A stretch of DNA of 64,000 nt from Durusdinium trenchii (taxonomy: Eukaryota > Sar > Dinophyceae > Suessiales > Symbiodiniaceae). Each line of letters opens with the position of its first letter. The first letter of the stretch is position 1. A model generated the notes under the pieces. It was not told the DNA's origin. It was given only the letters and a program-made list of their open reading frames with translations, and did no database searches. Position numbers and translations under genes: made by a program. Location of the stretch: contig CAXAMN010021363.1 in NCBI GenBank assembly GCA_963970005.1, positions 434,148-498,147 on the forward strand. Reading direction: 5' to 3'. Positions 48,353-59,165 of this stretch are shown in pieces.

Positions 48353-48974
48353 TCAAAGTTCGCCCTCTGAGCCAGGGCCTTTCAAAAGGTCCAAGGTGTG
48401 ATTCAATCTGTAGCGGTCCCCAAATCTAGACCCATAACAGTGTCTTGGATGGGGGTCGCCTATTCGGCACCTGCCGTCAAAGAGCCATAATGGCGATGGG
48501 CGCTCGTAAGGAGCCCATACAATCACGCTCTGCTGGAGCTTCGAACTCAAAGCCCTCCAGCCGTGGCGCAGGTTCCTCAGATCAGACGCCACGCGCTGTT
48601 CCGTGTGGAATCCAAGCGTTCCGCGCCAGGTTAGCCCCTCTACACTTCCAAACATGCTTATTATTAGGCAAACCATGTCGTGTGCACAGTTGTTGAGCAG
48701 TTGTTGAGAATGCCTGCGTTCACAGCAGAATGGGGACGTAAAGTCAAGCTGCATCACCTGTGGAGACGTCGTTCATTCGGCTCCAAATATCCTCAGTCCA
48801 CTTCGTCACCACCACCCCCACCACTGGTGTTTGGGGATCCCACACGGATAGTCCAATGATCCGAAACGGCACATCACATTTGCCAGCTTGAAACCTCAGA
48901 GCCTGCTTCAGCATACTTGACATTACTTGACTGCCATGTTCAATATGGCACAAGTATCCCGGTTGAGATTTCAT
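48353..48974 (-). CDS. Two-exon gene or gene start, unknown function
   Basis: Exon 48974-48758 starts at ATG (MKSQPGYLCHIEHGSQVMSS) and reads DVPFRIIGLSVWDPQTPVVG to a donor, CCACAG before GTGATG. A 118-base intron ends at GTGTAG, and exon 48639-48353 continues in phase (EGLTWRGTLGFHTEQRVASD, then VIVWAPYERPSPLWLFDGRC) to a TGA. The phase fit across the intron supports both exons. The frame upstream of the ATG lacks an acceptor, which favours this start. It may instead be the 5' part of the gene at 45.3-47.4 kb if a donor inside the second exon is used. No domain is recognised. Confidence 0.5.
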
Positions 48975-48989
48975 GTGACGATGTGGCCC

Positions 48990-49910
48990 CAATTTTGTAG
49001 TCACAATTCATCGGAACACAGGTTGGTGTTTACAAAATGGTGGGAATGAAACATGGTTTTGTATAAATTGATGGGCTCTTGATTCGTAATAGATGTCTAA
49101 ATTGAATTTTTATACTACGAATTTGCTGTTTCGAGGACATTTTAAAGTGAAAAGATAGCTCAAATGCTGGGGGTGTAGCCAAGCATTTTGTAGTTGAGGA
49201 CGCTGGAGCCCTACCAGCCAAGAAATGACGATGAGTCCCAGCATTTCATAGAGACCAAAAGATTAAGATCACATCATTTTGTAGAACAAACAAGAGCTAT
49301 CATTGTGTAGAACAATAAGAGCTCCAGTAATGATCTTTCAGGGACGCCCATCAGACAGAACAAATGGGAAAGGTAAGCGGGTCTTATGCACAGAGCTGTC
49401 ATTTTGCAGAGCCAGGGCACTCTCAACCAAGAACTGTCCTTTCGTAGAGGCAGGGCACTCTCAACAATAGGGACCATCGTTCTATAGAATCTCTGGATCA
49501 CGCAGGCTGCAACATGCTTCAACCCAAAGAGGGATCCAAGAGATTCGGAGAATAGAATAGAAATGGCAGGATGTCTTTTTTGTATAATTTTGATTAGGTG
49601 TACGAATTCAATGGTCGACACACAACAAACCTGTATACATGTTGTTTATCTTGAATTCCTCGACACTCCGATCCTTCTCTAGAAATTGGTTGGATGGCTG
49701 TGGCTTTGTGAGAACATAATCAGCACATGTTCAGAAAGAAAAAATGGCCGTCCATGCATTTAACCACCAGTACGAAATCTCTACAAAATGAGGGCTACGT
49801 CGTCATTTTTTAAAGTTACTACGAAGTGACGGGCCGCATCGTCACTTTAGGGGTCTAAAAGAAAGTTTCATACGAGCCCCAGGGCCAGTCATTTTATGCA
49901 GGAAATGTTA
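48990..49910. repeat. Cluster of CATTTTGTAGA-type motifs in both orientations
   Basis: More than a dozen variants of TCATTTTGTAGA or its complement occur, for example near 48992, 49034, 49187, 49276, 49297, 49398, 49438, 49783, 49803, 49822, 49841 and 49893. Two neighbouring copies share a longer unit ending in GGCACTCTCAAC (about 49390-49460). Some pairs are inverted, such as CGAAGTGACG with CGTCACTTTAG. There is no gene in this stretch. Confidence 0.6.
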
Positions 49911-49919
49911 ACCCCTATG

Positions 49920-51880
49920 CACAAGTATATATCCCAATGAAAACCTATGGGAGGTATAACTTCTTATGAAATACGGGTGCAACTCTCTCTCTCTCTATCT
50001 TTCTCTCTATTCTCTCTCCTAAATGGTCTGAGAAATGCTCCATGTGTTGTTTCCTTGCACTTCCGCCACTGAATTTTTGAATGAAAGTGCTAGAAATAAT
50101 GCGGTTTCATAGAAATTATATTGAGCAAAGTCTCTGCTTTTAGCAGCTTGATCATGTAGTCGTGCACTCGCTGAACGACAGTGGAATCAGTGAAGCGCAG
50201 AACTTCTAGGCGAACCTCTGTAGGTAAGGAGGACCTCCGCAGCGGACCAGATTGACATTGGGGATAAGTCTTTGACATTCCTAAAGTATCCTAAAGTTTG
50301 AGTCTTGACCAACCAGTTTGCAACTGAGCCACCAAAAGGTCCGCACTGCCTTGACATCAACCTGAGCTTTCGAAACCACAAGCATCTGCGCTGTGTGCCA
50401 CAGTGACCCAACATGGTCCCTCCACCCACGTGATTGGCCTCACTCTCCGGCACAGCACGTTGCAAAGCAATCCTGCCACCGGCCGCTCAATTCGACGACT
50501 ACTTCTCTCGGGTAAGGCAGAAACTCGTGAAGAGCTCGGTTGCTGAGCCGGCGTTTTCGACATGTTGGAAGTGAATGCCAGAAACGGCCCCTCATGTTCA
50601 GGTTTTCTGAAGAAAAGACTTCCTGAAAGACGCGTGTTGACAGAACGATCTTCGTGAACTCAGGAAGTTCGGATGGGGAGGATCATTCTGGATGCTTTTC
50701 TAGCTTCTTGTTTCTAATAGCTTCTTGTTACTAGTTAGTAGTAAGGCACCTGTTCCTAGTGCACTTGTTCCTAGTAGAATTCAAATTAACTACTATGAAG
50801 GTAAACAACTCTTTTGCCTTCACTCTCCCTCTCTATCTCTCCCTCCTTCCCTCCCTCTCTCCCCTGCAGTAGGCTCCCCGCCAGTGCAGCGTAAGCACGA
50901 TCTGCGTCCAAGCGGCCGTCTGTTGAGACGTGTGCGAATTGCATCCAAGGGAGCCCGCAAAGCTTCCATGACGGGGCCAGGCTTTGTTTACAGTAAGTCT
51001 TTTTACTCCTATGTTGTGTATGTTGTTTCATGCCTTTGGTGCGATGCGGCGGCACGTGCCAGTGCGCCCCCAGATTCGTTGATCGAGGCATGCCATTGAA
51101 TCAAATCACATCTTTTCCCTTTTCCTTGCAACTACTACATCACCTGGCCAACACAACAAATGCTGAACATCACCCCCTCGATGCTGTTGGGCTGTGCTCT
51201 GCTGCAGCTACCGCATCATGGCCGGTGCAGCCTCCGCACATCATCTAACTGAATAGCAGCTACTTGCTGCGCTTCTGAGCTTTTGAGACCAAACATTGGC
51301 GCAAAGGCATGCACGAACAGTCATACCAAAGTCACGTGTCTACCGAACACAAAGATCTGGGCAGTCATGCCAAAATATGCGGGGCCTCTCAGAACGTCAG
51401 ATCATACCATCAATGTGCCTCGTGTCCAATCCTTCGCCTTGGAAGGGGGACAAAGCCCCCAGGGTGCATCAAGGCTCGCGCTATCTCGTGCTGTGCTTCG
51501 GCAGGCAGTGCATCCGCGAAGTCATACATGGCAATGGGGCACTCGGTGCATTGTCACCTTTAAACTATGCACCTTCGTGCCCTTTGGTTGTCTTTTTGTG
51601 GCTGTCCTTGTGGTTGCGATTTGCAGGTTCATGGTGCAGTCTTCTACTTTGGCATGTTTCTATCTGAATGAGAAGCCACGTGCACTTTGAAAGCTTCACG
51701 TTTATCCTCTCGAACAACTGAAGCATTGCATGTGGCAGGCGGCGTCCCACGTGGCGTCCCACGTAGCGCGTGGCAAGCAACAAGCTACAAAAAGTCTCTT
51801 GCTGAGCTGCTGTGCTTCCGTCTGCCGAACTTAAAGGTCGACTTTTTGTGCCTTGCAGCTGGTGGAGAGCCCAGTGGTCG
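49920..51880. other. No gene resolved; CT-rich tracts
   Basis: (CT)n-type tracts lie at 49984-50020 and 50820-50870. Short frames elsewhere on both strands have no agreed borders. CTAG-rich text occurs at 50700-50800. Confidence 0.35.
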
Positions 51881-51887
51881 GGCCAAC

Positions 51888-51983
51888 CCTGTGCCGGTAT
51901 GAAACTTAGGCTTTTCCATGGCATCACGAACAATCACTCCGAACTGACCAGCTGGCTTGGGGTCAAACAGAAGCAAAGCACAA
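51888..51983 (-). CDS. Candidate internal exon, unknown product
   Basis: Bounded by GGCCAACAG (acceptor) and CACAGG before GTTGGC (donor). The frame reads CALLLFDPKPAGQFGVIVRD then AMEKPKFHTGT. Composition is convincing for protein, but the segment is short and no domain is recognised. Confidence 0.35.
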
Positions 51984-51999
51984 CTGTTGGCCAACATTA

Positions 52000-53640
52000 A
52001 CAAATTTTTGATCATTAAACAACAAAACAGGCAACAAAGCCTCTTGGAGGCTGTGGGGAACAGAAAGCCTCACCCGGCATCTGACCTAGTAAACAATTTG
52101 TGTTTGAGTTCCACATTTCTTGGCGTATTGAAGAAGCCAACCCAAAGAAGGTCAAGTAAGGCCAGGCAGCCGATGGTCGAAACGGCATTGAAAACCGCAA
52201 GTCGATGGTCGACCTGCTTCAATAGATGTACATGACTGACACAGCTTGACAAACATGCCAAGCATTGTCAAGCAAGCGCGCCAAGTCGCTGCTGGTATTT
52301 TGTTCCGTCTTGCGATCCGCTTTTTCAGCGGACGAAACGAAAAGAGCTGCAAAGCGGCCGGGAGTGCCACTGATTGCAAAAGAAAATGAGGTCACGAATC
52401 ATTGGGAACCTTAGCAGGCCGTGCTTCCAATAGATTTGGCCGTTTCGCACTGATAGCGCGGGACCAAAAAAGGCGCGCCACAGCTGGTTGCCAGGCCCCT
52501 TGCGCTATGTAGAAGCTGGGTTGCTTCTCTGACCTTGCCACATGAGGGTCTCACAAAGGCCCTGGCGGTGTCCCAAACCCGTAGAATGGAAAGGGATGGA
52601 AATGGCACAGGCTGAGCCAGTCTTATTGTGTATGCAGTTATGTATGCCCCCCCCCCACAAGCATCGCAGGCCATTCGCAACTTAACAACGTGAATTGATT
52701 CCCGAGTTCACCTGCCAAAAGGCTTTGCTCTGCTCTCTGAGCCAAGTTGCATGTCTCAAAGTACGCCGACGCCGACGCAATGCACGGTGCCCATACTTGG
52801 AGTGGGAGCCCTGGCCACGGCTTCGACACTTGTTTACAGCTTCGACCGGCTTCAACTGGCGATCGGCGTACCTGCGAAAGTGAGGCCAGCAACTGACACC
52901 TGCGACACCATGCGACACCCCAAACCCGGACCGAAGGCAGTCAGACAGGTGCAACAGAACTGGAGCTGGGATTGGAGCTGATCACTTTGCAATAATTCCG
53001 CTAGGAAGAGCTCTCGGGAAGATACCTGGCAGCGAATGCGAGAGTATTCTTCAGTTCGAGCCTCATCTAAGATTCCAACATTGCATCATTTTCGGGCAAT
53101 TCAATGCAACGACACCTCGTCAACCTGTCAACCTTTCAAATTCCTACATCTGGCCGCTGTAGAACACAATGCGCCTCCGTCAAGGGAACCACTACCTCTT
53201 CGAATTCCAAAGCACCCTGCTCCGGAGCCCTGCAGGAAAAGAAACACTCACAGCTAAGACAGCGTCACCAGCATCTGAAAAAAACAAACGCTCGCGATCC
53301 CATCCAAGTCCCCTGCGCATCTCGAGCGGCTGAGGCCGCGCACTCTGACCTGATCACGTCGTCATAACCAGCCCCGGCTGTTGGGTCTACAAATGTCTAC
53401 AATCTACATATATACATCAATCTACTCAACTGCTGCGAGGAATGGCAGAACATACCCTACCCACTACCCTACCCGACGCTGCAGGTTCTCATTGTTTGGC
53501 TGCCAAGCGACGCCGCCCACTCCTCGTCCTCGTTCTCTTCAGGGACGACAGGGCAAACCTCATTACCTTGGGCCAGCGGTGATCATTGAAAAGGACAAAA
53601 GAAGTGGAGAACTTCTCCTTTCAAGCAGGATCGCCTATGA
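52000..53640. other. No gene resolved
   Basis: Competing frames on both strands near 52680-52980 and short frames elsewhere. A C9 run lies at 52648-52656. Nothing recognisable. Confidence 0.3.
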
Positions 53641-53659
53641 GTTCACACCTGGCGCCTAA

Positions 53660-53842
53660 ATAGAAACCATGTGGCAAGGATGGCCAACAATCCGCCTGGA
53701 ACCAACAAAAACCTCCAAGAGCCATGCCAATTCTTTGGACACCATCGCCCATGAATTGCAGCGTGGTCATCACACCTTGGTAGAAACACACAAGAGTTAA
53801 CACAATGTCTTCAGGACTCAGGACTGGCTGAACCAATTTCAT
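53660..53842 (-). CDS. Candidate exon after a strong acceptor
   Basis: The acceptor CCTTTTTAACACAG directly precedes a frame reading KLVQPVLSPEDIVLTLVCFY then QGVMTTLQFMGDGVQRIGMA and GGFCWFQ. The downstream border is either a GC donor after TTCCAG or a GT donor near 53660. It looks like one helical exon of a larger gene. No family is recognised. Confidence 0.4.
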
Positions 53843-54302
53843 CTGTGTTAAAAAGGTGAATATAAGACTAACTTACAAGTAGATAGTAGGGCATCCGGCC
53901 TGACAAAAATTTCAAACCAAATGAAAGGCAAGTTTGATCAAGCTTGCAAATGTTCCAAGTCTGTGCATGAGATGTGGCTTTCCCAATTCTTTTAAAGATC
54001 TCTCATGTCTGTCAGATTATTGACCCTCCAAGACCCAGCTGCCCAGCATGTAGGGCTCCTGGGTGTGTGAAGAACTGTGAGGAAGTACACGGCCACACTT
54101 TGCGAGTTTTTCGGTCGAGGATGGTGATTAAAATGCCACCTGCTGGGAACATATGTTGAATATTAAGCACACTTATGGGTGTATGTGCATCTCCAAAACA
54201 CATGTATGTTTAAAAATATGTGTTTATCAACACGCACAGTATATATATATATAAATGCGGTTGTTCATTTAATGTCAAATGTCTAGTTATTTATGCACGT
54301 GT

Positions 54303-54697
54303 GTGTGTGTCACACTCTGTTCCTGAGTGTTTTCCACAAGCAGGGGCGTGCAGCATCTGTGGTCCACTGCACGCAACGAAGCTACGACCACAGATGGGAA
54401 GGGATCAAGGACGCTTGATCCTGTACCTGCAACCTAAATCAACCTAACACATTGACTCCACTGGTTTCCCTCGGCCGCTGTTTTTTTGCTTCCATGGTGG
54501 TTCTCATGATGCTTCCCCCAAACCTTTCCTTCAGCTGCCCTCACCGTTTTGCAGGCGACTTGCCGCCACGTTGACTGCACAGATCGACCTTGAGTCTTTG
54601 CAAACAATGTTCAACAATTCTTTTTCGCTGACCCTTTCACCTTGCGTTTCCCTCATTCCTTTCGAGGTTAACTGCAATCCCATTGTCAAAGTGTGTG
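54303..54697 (+). repeat. Direct duplication, copy A (about 395 bp)
   Basis: Nearly identical to 55381-55776, with about five base differences seen by eye. Both copies start in a TG-rich run at GTGTCACACTCTG and end at GTCAAAGTGTGTG, so microsatellite sequence flanks both ends. Each carries the same short plus-strand frame starting MTAQIDLESLQTMFNNS. No LTR ends (TG...CA), target-site repeat or transposase are evident. Confidence 0.85.
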
Positions 54698-54950
54698 CCG
54701 CTGTGCTGTCCCACGTGGGTGCACAGTGTGATCCCCGTCACTGGGGCGCCGATTTCGTGCCGACTACCACTAACTGACGTTACTGCTTTCTGCACTCGTT
54801 GGATTATCTTAACTGATTTTCGTTTAACCACTGTTTTCTCGAAATCAAAAGCCGCCGGGCTCAAAGCCGCAGGGATCCGCCGGGCATATGGAGAGTAAAC
54901 CCAAACGTGTTCTCTACCACAAACACCCCAACCCCCCCTCTAATTAGGGT

Positions 54951-55004
54951 AACAGAGGGAAATGGTACTCGACACACTTGTGTGTCGGGGCCTTTCCCTC
55001 TGTT
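54951..55004. repeat. Nested inverted repeat (double hairpin)
   Basis: An outer 12-bp perfect stem, AACAGAGGGAAA with TTTCCCTCTGTT, encloses an inner 8-bp perfect stem, CGACACAC with GTGTGTCG, around a 2-base loop. A third small palindrome (GCGGGA AG TCCCGC) follows near 55030. Such compact nested hairpins resemble organelle-style stem-loop elements, but a nuclear context is equally possible. Confidence 0.8.
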
Positions 55005-55159
55005 GCTCCTTTTCTAGTCTACTCTACCCGGGCGGGAAGTCCCGCTCCCTAACTAGTGCACCTAATTCCCTTCGTCTAAGTATCCAGTAATTCTACGAGT
55101 GCGAGGCATTCATACACACACACGGACACACACATGTACATACACCTCCCTGCCCCGCA

Positions 55160-55380
55160 CTTTCCTTCTTGCGCTTTTTGTCGTTTCTTGGGCTTTCTCT
55201 CAGGCTTTTTAGGTTGTTCTTCAGGCTCGTTTCCCTACCCCAGTCAAAGGCTAAGTTGCTACTCCTATCTTTCTCTCTTGCCCTTTTAGCGCTGCTCTTT
55301 CTGCTTTTCGCTCTTTTGCTTCTAAGGCTTCTTAGGTGCCTTTTTAGGTCCTCCGCGAGAGCGCCGCAAAGCGGCCGAGT
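55160..55380 (-). CDS. Candidate basic exon between the duplicated copies
   Basis: The minus-strand frame reads EDLKRHLRSLRSKRAKSRKS then AKRAREKDRSSNLAFDWGRE, very rich in Arg, Lys and Ser. The plus strand is correspondingly pyrimidine-rich. It may be an SR-like coding segment or simply skewed sequence; borders are not resolved. Confidence 0.2.
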
Positions 55381-55776
55381 GTCTGTGTCACACTCTGTTC
55401 CTGAGAGTTTTCCACAAGCAGGGGCGTGCAGCATCTGTGGTCCACTGCACGCAACGAAGCTACGACCACAGATGGGAAGGGATCAAGAACGCTTGATCCT
55501 GTACCTGCAACCTAAATCAACCTAACACATTGACTCCACTGGTTTCCCTCGGCCGCTGTTTTTTGCTTCCATGGTGGTTCTCATGATGCTTCCCCCAAAC
55601 CTTTCCTTCAGCTGCCCTCACCGTTTTGCAGACGACTTGCCGCCACGTTGACTGCACAGATCGACCTTGAGTCTTTGCAAACAATGTTCAACAATTCTTT
55701 TTCGCTGACCCTTTCACCTTGCGTTTCCCTCATTCCTTTCGAGGTTAACTGCAAACCCATTGTCAAAGTGTGTGTG
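55381..55776 (+). repeat. Direct duplication, copy B (about 395 bp)
   Basis: Second copy of the 54303-54697 unit, 1077-1078 bases away. It is followed by (GT)n and a G10 run. High identity implies a recent duplication or gene conversion. Together the copies bracket about 680 bases that contain a nested palindrome. Confidence 0.85.
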
Positions 55777-56254
55777 TGTGTGGGGGGGGGGGCTTTCCAC
55801 ACAACTAGTGAACTAGTGAAGCGGCAGCTGGCAGTCCTCTGCATACCTGAAGCTAGAGCCAAAGGCCAGCCTGATCCTGCGCCAGGCATCAAAATATCAG
55901 TGATGAAGCACATGTAAAGGAGGGTGCTTTGTGGATACACGGCATCCTGCCACGGCGTTCGGGCGATTTCACCTGATGCCAGCAAATCGTGGCCCAAACA
56001 TGGCAAGAAAATCCGATAGAAATGCAATCTGCACTTGAAGAGTAAGGCCCAGTCCCAAACCACAAGTGAGCCTCGGCATCCGATTGATCACAGTTGCAAA
56101 GGGTCTTGGCCAATTAGCCACATGACTGCGGCTGCCATACACACCCTTTCACGAGCAAAATATGGCAACTATTTTCCGCATGGGGTAGGCACTGGCGTAG
56201 GCCAAACACCACGTCATGGCGGCATCAAAACACATGGTACACTTCCAAATGCAC

Positions 56255-56529
56255 CTAACGTCCTGTCTGGTGAATCTCTCCCAGCCGTCCTTGTGAATCT
56301 CCCCGTTTTTCAGGTCCAGACCAAAAAGCTCCTCCAAGAGTTCCTGGCGTTCCAGGTCAGTCCAAACAAGGGCAGTTATGAGCAAAAACCAATTGAGGTC
56401 AGTCCACCCAAGGAGTTTCACACAATCATATACAGTATAGCTGTTCATGCCGGATATTTGAAGGGTCTCCCCACTCAGAGTGTCCATACAAATTGGGACA
56501 TTCGATCCTAACAAACTTGTGACTTTTTC
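56255..56529 (-). CDS. Candidate exon, possibly ubiquitin-like fold
   Basis: A CACACACAG acceptor at 56530 opens a phase-0 frame: EKVTSLLGSNVPICMDTLSG, then QISGMNSYTVYDCVKLLGW, then LERQELLEELFGLDLKNGEI. It ends near a donor, GTTAG before GTGCAT. The order 'strand, loop, strand, TVxDxxxLL helix' recalls the N-terminal ubiquitin-like segments seen in many dinoflagellate proteins, but this is a weak resemblance only. Confidence 0.45.
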
Positions 56530-56715
56530 CTGTGTGTGCTCGGCGGGCCATGCCGTGTTCTGAGGCTCTTTTGTCCTAAGCATGTATTGCCACAGGGCAT
56601 GCGAGTTGCACGCCCTAAGAGTGGCCTATGTACACTTTCAAAGGCTTACAATGTCAGTGAAGGTCACGTTGGCATGAGTCAGGTCCGTGCCTCCGAGATG
56701 TGTGGGGGCGTACAT

Positions 56716-56941
56716 TCACGCTTGCAAAACATCAAAAGCATATGACCATATATGGCCTTGCTTAGGATCCTTTTCAGACTTTTCAGCCAGGGCGCTCACA
56801 AACACGTGGCATTTCTGAAATCTCCGGTGCCACCCATCGCTTTTCAGCTCAGGTTGGCCCAACGGAGAGCCATAGAGCTTGTCCTGGGCTCTGAGGTGGA
56901 CTGAACCCACAGGTGGCGGCTCCCAGGATATGGAAGATATA
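56716..56941 (-). CDS. Candidate terminal exon, unknown product
   Basis: After a GCATATCAG acceptor the frame reads SWEPPPVGSVHLRAQDKLYG, then PELKSDGWHRRFQKCHVFVS and EKDPKQGHIWSYAFDVLQA, ending at TGA at 56716. The composition is strongly protein-like. The (TC)n tract at 56958-56990 would lie in the upstream intron. Confidence 0.45.
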
Positions 56942-57245
56942 CTGATATGCGGTGTTTTTCTCTCTCTCTCTCTCTCTCTCGCTCTCTCGGGCATAACTCG
57001 TCCCTGAGCCGTCTCACAGAGACGCCCCGTCTCTCTCATGTCGTCTCTGCCTCACTGGGCCATCTCTGCCGTGAGACATGAGACATGAGACCCATGGCTG
57101 TCTCAGCCAAAGTTCATATTCCGGCCACCACTGCCAGTTTTCAGAAAGCCACCCAGTTGAAATTCCCAAGTACCTTACAACATGCAGACTCGTTCTTGCA
57201 AACAACTCAGGGCATAGGTTCAGAAAAAATAAACACATAATAACC

Positions 57246-57600
57246 TCATTCGAGCAGCCAGTAGTCATTCTGCACTAGCAGGAACAGGCCCAATGGAAGG
57301 GAGGCACCCGACTTGGCATTCCTTAAGCAGCGGCTGATTTGACGCGTTCGAATTGCTCCAGGTTGCTTGTTCGCACCAAATCTGCCTTCTTGCCACCATA
57401 GTTTCGCTTGTGGCGTTGCTCGCACCATCACAGGCAGTCCCAACTCTGACTCGCGCATGGCCTGTGCCAGTGTGGCCTGGCAGGTGCAGAACAGTTGCTT
57501 AAACTCCCAAGCATCTGCAATGTGAAAGACTGCCAAACCATCCACCCTACATTTGAACATCTTCCACCTGACTATCCCAGGCTGCACTCGGGGACGTTGC
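57246..57600 (-). CDS. Candidate long terminal exon, unknown product
   Basis: A continuous frame of about 118 codons: MFKCRVDGLAVFHIADAWEF, then FCTCQATLAQAMRESELGLP and MVRATPQAKLWWQEGRFGAN, ending at TGA at 57246. An internal acceptor (TTTCACATTGCAG near 57507) could mark the true start of the exon, with the earlier part intronic. No domain is recognised. Confidence 0.45.
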
Positions 57601-57659
57601 TCCAATGCCAAACCTCAAACATGCTGGCAAACCAACAATAAATTGTAGCTACTGATGCT

Positions 57660-58110
57660 ACTGTAGCTAGTGTTGATGCATGCTGCAGCCATGAGTCTCA
57701 TAGAAACGAATCCAACCAACATCTTGCAGCACATTAAAGTACCTGAGGCTTTTCAGAGAACGATCCGACCTTAGAGCTTGAAAATCGGTGTGCGCGTCGA
57801 TGCTGCCAAGTCACTCATCAAAGGGCATCAAACATTTTCGCCACGGCAAATCCGAATAGCCATTGTAACCTTGGCCCTCTTGCTTGCAACTATCATTTGT
57901 TGATGACCATTACATCTCCTATGTCCTATGTGTCCATTGCTATCCTATCACAGGCCCAGTAGCTGGAGTAAATGGGCCAAACCTTCTTGCGATTCAAAGT
58001 CAGGGATAAGCTTCTCAGCAGCTGCAGCTTTGCACGGTATTGGGCCAAGCCCTCCTCCTGAGCCGCCAGCATGTGGATTTGTGGCTTTCAAGGGGGGGCC
58101 CTGGCAAACA
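57660..58110 (-). CDS. Weak candidate segment with two plausible frames
   Basis: Near 58070-57905 one minus-strand frame reads LAAQEEGLAQYRAKLQLLRS to a TAG and another reads AAAAEKLIPDFESQEGLAHL to a stop. Both look protein-like, so neither can be preferred. The rest of the stretch to 57660 has no gene. Confidence 0.2.
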
Positions 58111-58120
58111 CACTAAAATC

Positions 58121-59165
58121 TCAGAATCCCAAACCCTCTTGCTGGAGCATCTCCCCGTTCCGTTGGTAGCCAAGAAACTCCAGTATGAACATCTGCACTG
58201 CAGTTTCCAGCGGTCCCTCCACAGTAGAGGTAATCCGTTTCATCAAAAAAGACGGCCTAGGACTTGGATGACCAAAAACAATATTTACAGTAAAACAAAA
58301 TCTCGTGCCGTTGTTCATTGTAGACTTGTGTCACGCGGCTCCCACAAGATGCGTGTTCGGGCACGCTCATGGCACAAGCATCAAATCAAATCAATCAAAG
58401 GTGCTTGGACATTGGCCTCTCGTCCAATCTCTGATGCAACTTCGTTCAGAATCCAATCACTCACACGAGGATTGCTGAAGTTCCAATATGGACCAGTGTT
58501 GCCAAAGCTGTCCCAACCTCATCCAAAACGGCTCCACCCACATGCAGCAACGCCACAAACACCACATGCCACACGGCATTTACCCCCAGTTGCACAGCCA
58601 CGAACTGCGTGCCAAGTTGCACAGGCGTCCCTCCCGGTCGTGCAGAAAGAGGTCCTCAGCAACAGAGGTCCCGGTCGTGAGAGGTCCCGGCCAAAAGAGC
58701 TACGGCTACTTGTTGCTAGTAGCAAGAATGCTCCTAGTAGTACGGCCAGGAGCCCCGATCGTAGCGTCCGATCGCTCCTAGTAGCGATGCCAGGAGCCCC
58801 TAGTAGCTACTTGTTACTAGTAGCTTACTTTGATTGTCTTTGCATGTCGTCTTTGTTGAAGTTCTTACTTGGGATATCTTGAGATCATCCGGTCCAGTGT
58901 CCAATGCGCGGGGACAACTCGGGATACTCTTGTGGTTAGAGATCACGGACGGCTCAGCTGCCAAATGGGAACGAGTTGGCTGTCTCTCCAACCAAATCGA
59001 CCAGCGGACAGCATGGCCCAAAGGGCTTGCGCTCACCCAAACGGGGTGGCCCTTTGCAACATGCCATCCAAAACCACGCGGCGCTTGGCCATGAACACGT
59101 CGTAAGTTGATCAGTACTGTACAGATCAGTACTGTAAGTGACAGGATTCCACCCGACCCAAACAT
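58121..59165 (-). CDS. Secreted or membrane protein gene, three candidate exons
   Basis: Exon one, 59165-58869, starts MFGSGGILSLTVLICTVLIN, a classic signal peptide ending in RRVHGQA, and runs to a strong donor (TCCCAA before GTAAGA). Exon two, about 58620-58458, is best read as FVAVQLGVNAVWHVVFVALL then GGAVLDEVGTALATLVHIGT with a GTGAGT donor; it is hydrophobic. An alternative frame there is Cys-rich. Exon three, about 58280-58121, reads MKRITSTVEGPLETAVQMFI then LEFLGYQRNGEMLQQEGLGF and stops at TGA. Phases between the exons were not all confirmed. No family is recognised. Confidence 0.4.

Noticed and set aside
58040..58882. 280-codon plus-strand frame
   Set aside because: It is antisense to minus-strand segments with a signal peptide and good donors; its own composition (Ser/His/Arg/Pro) is typical of reading the wrong strand.
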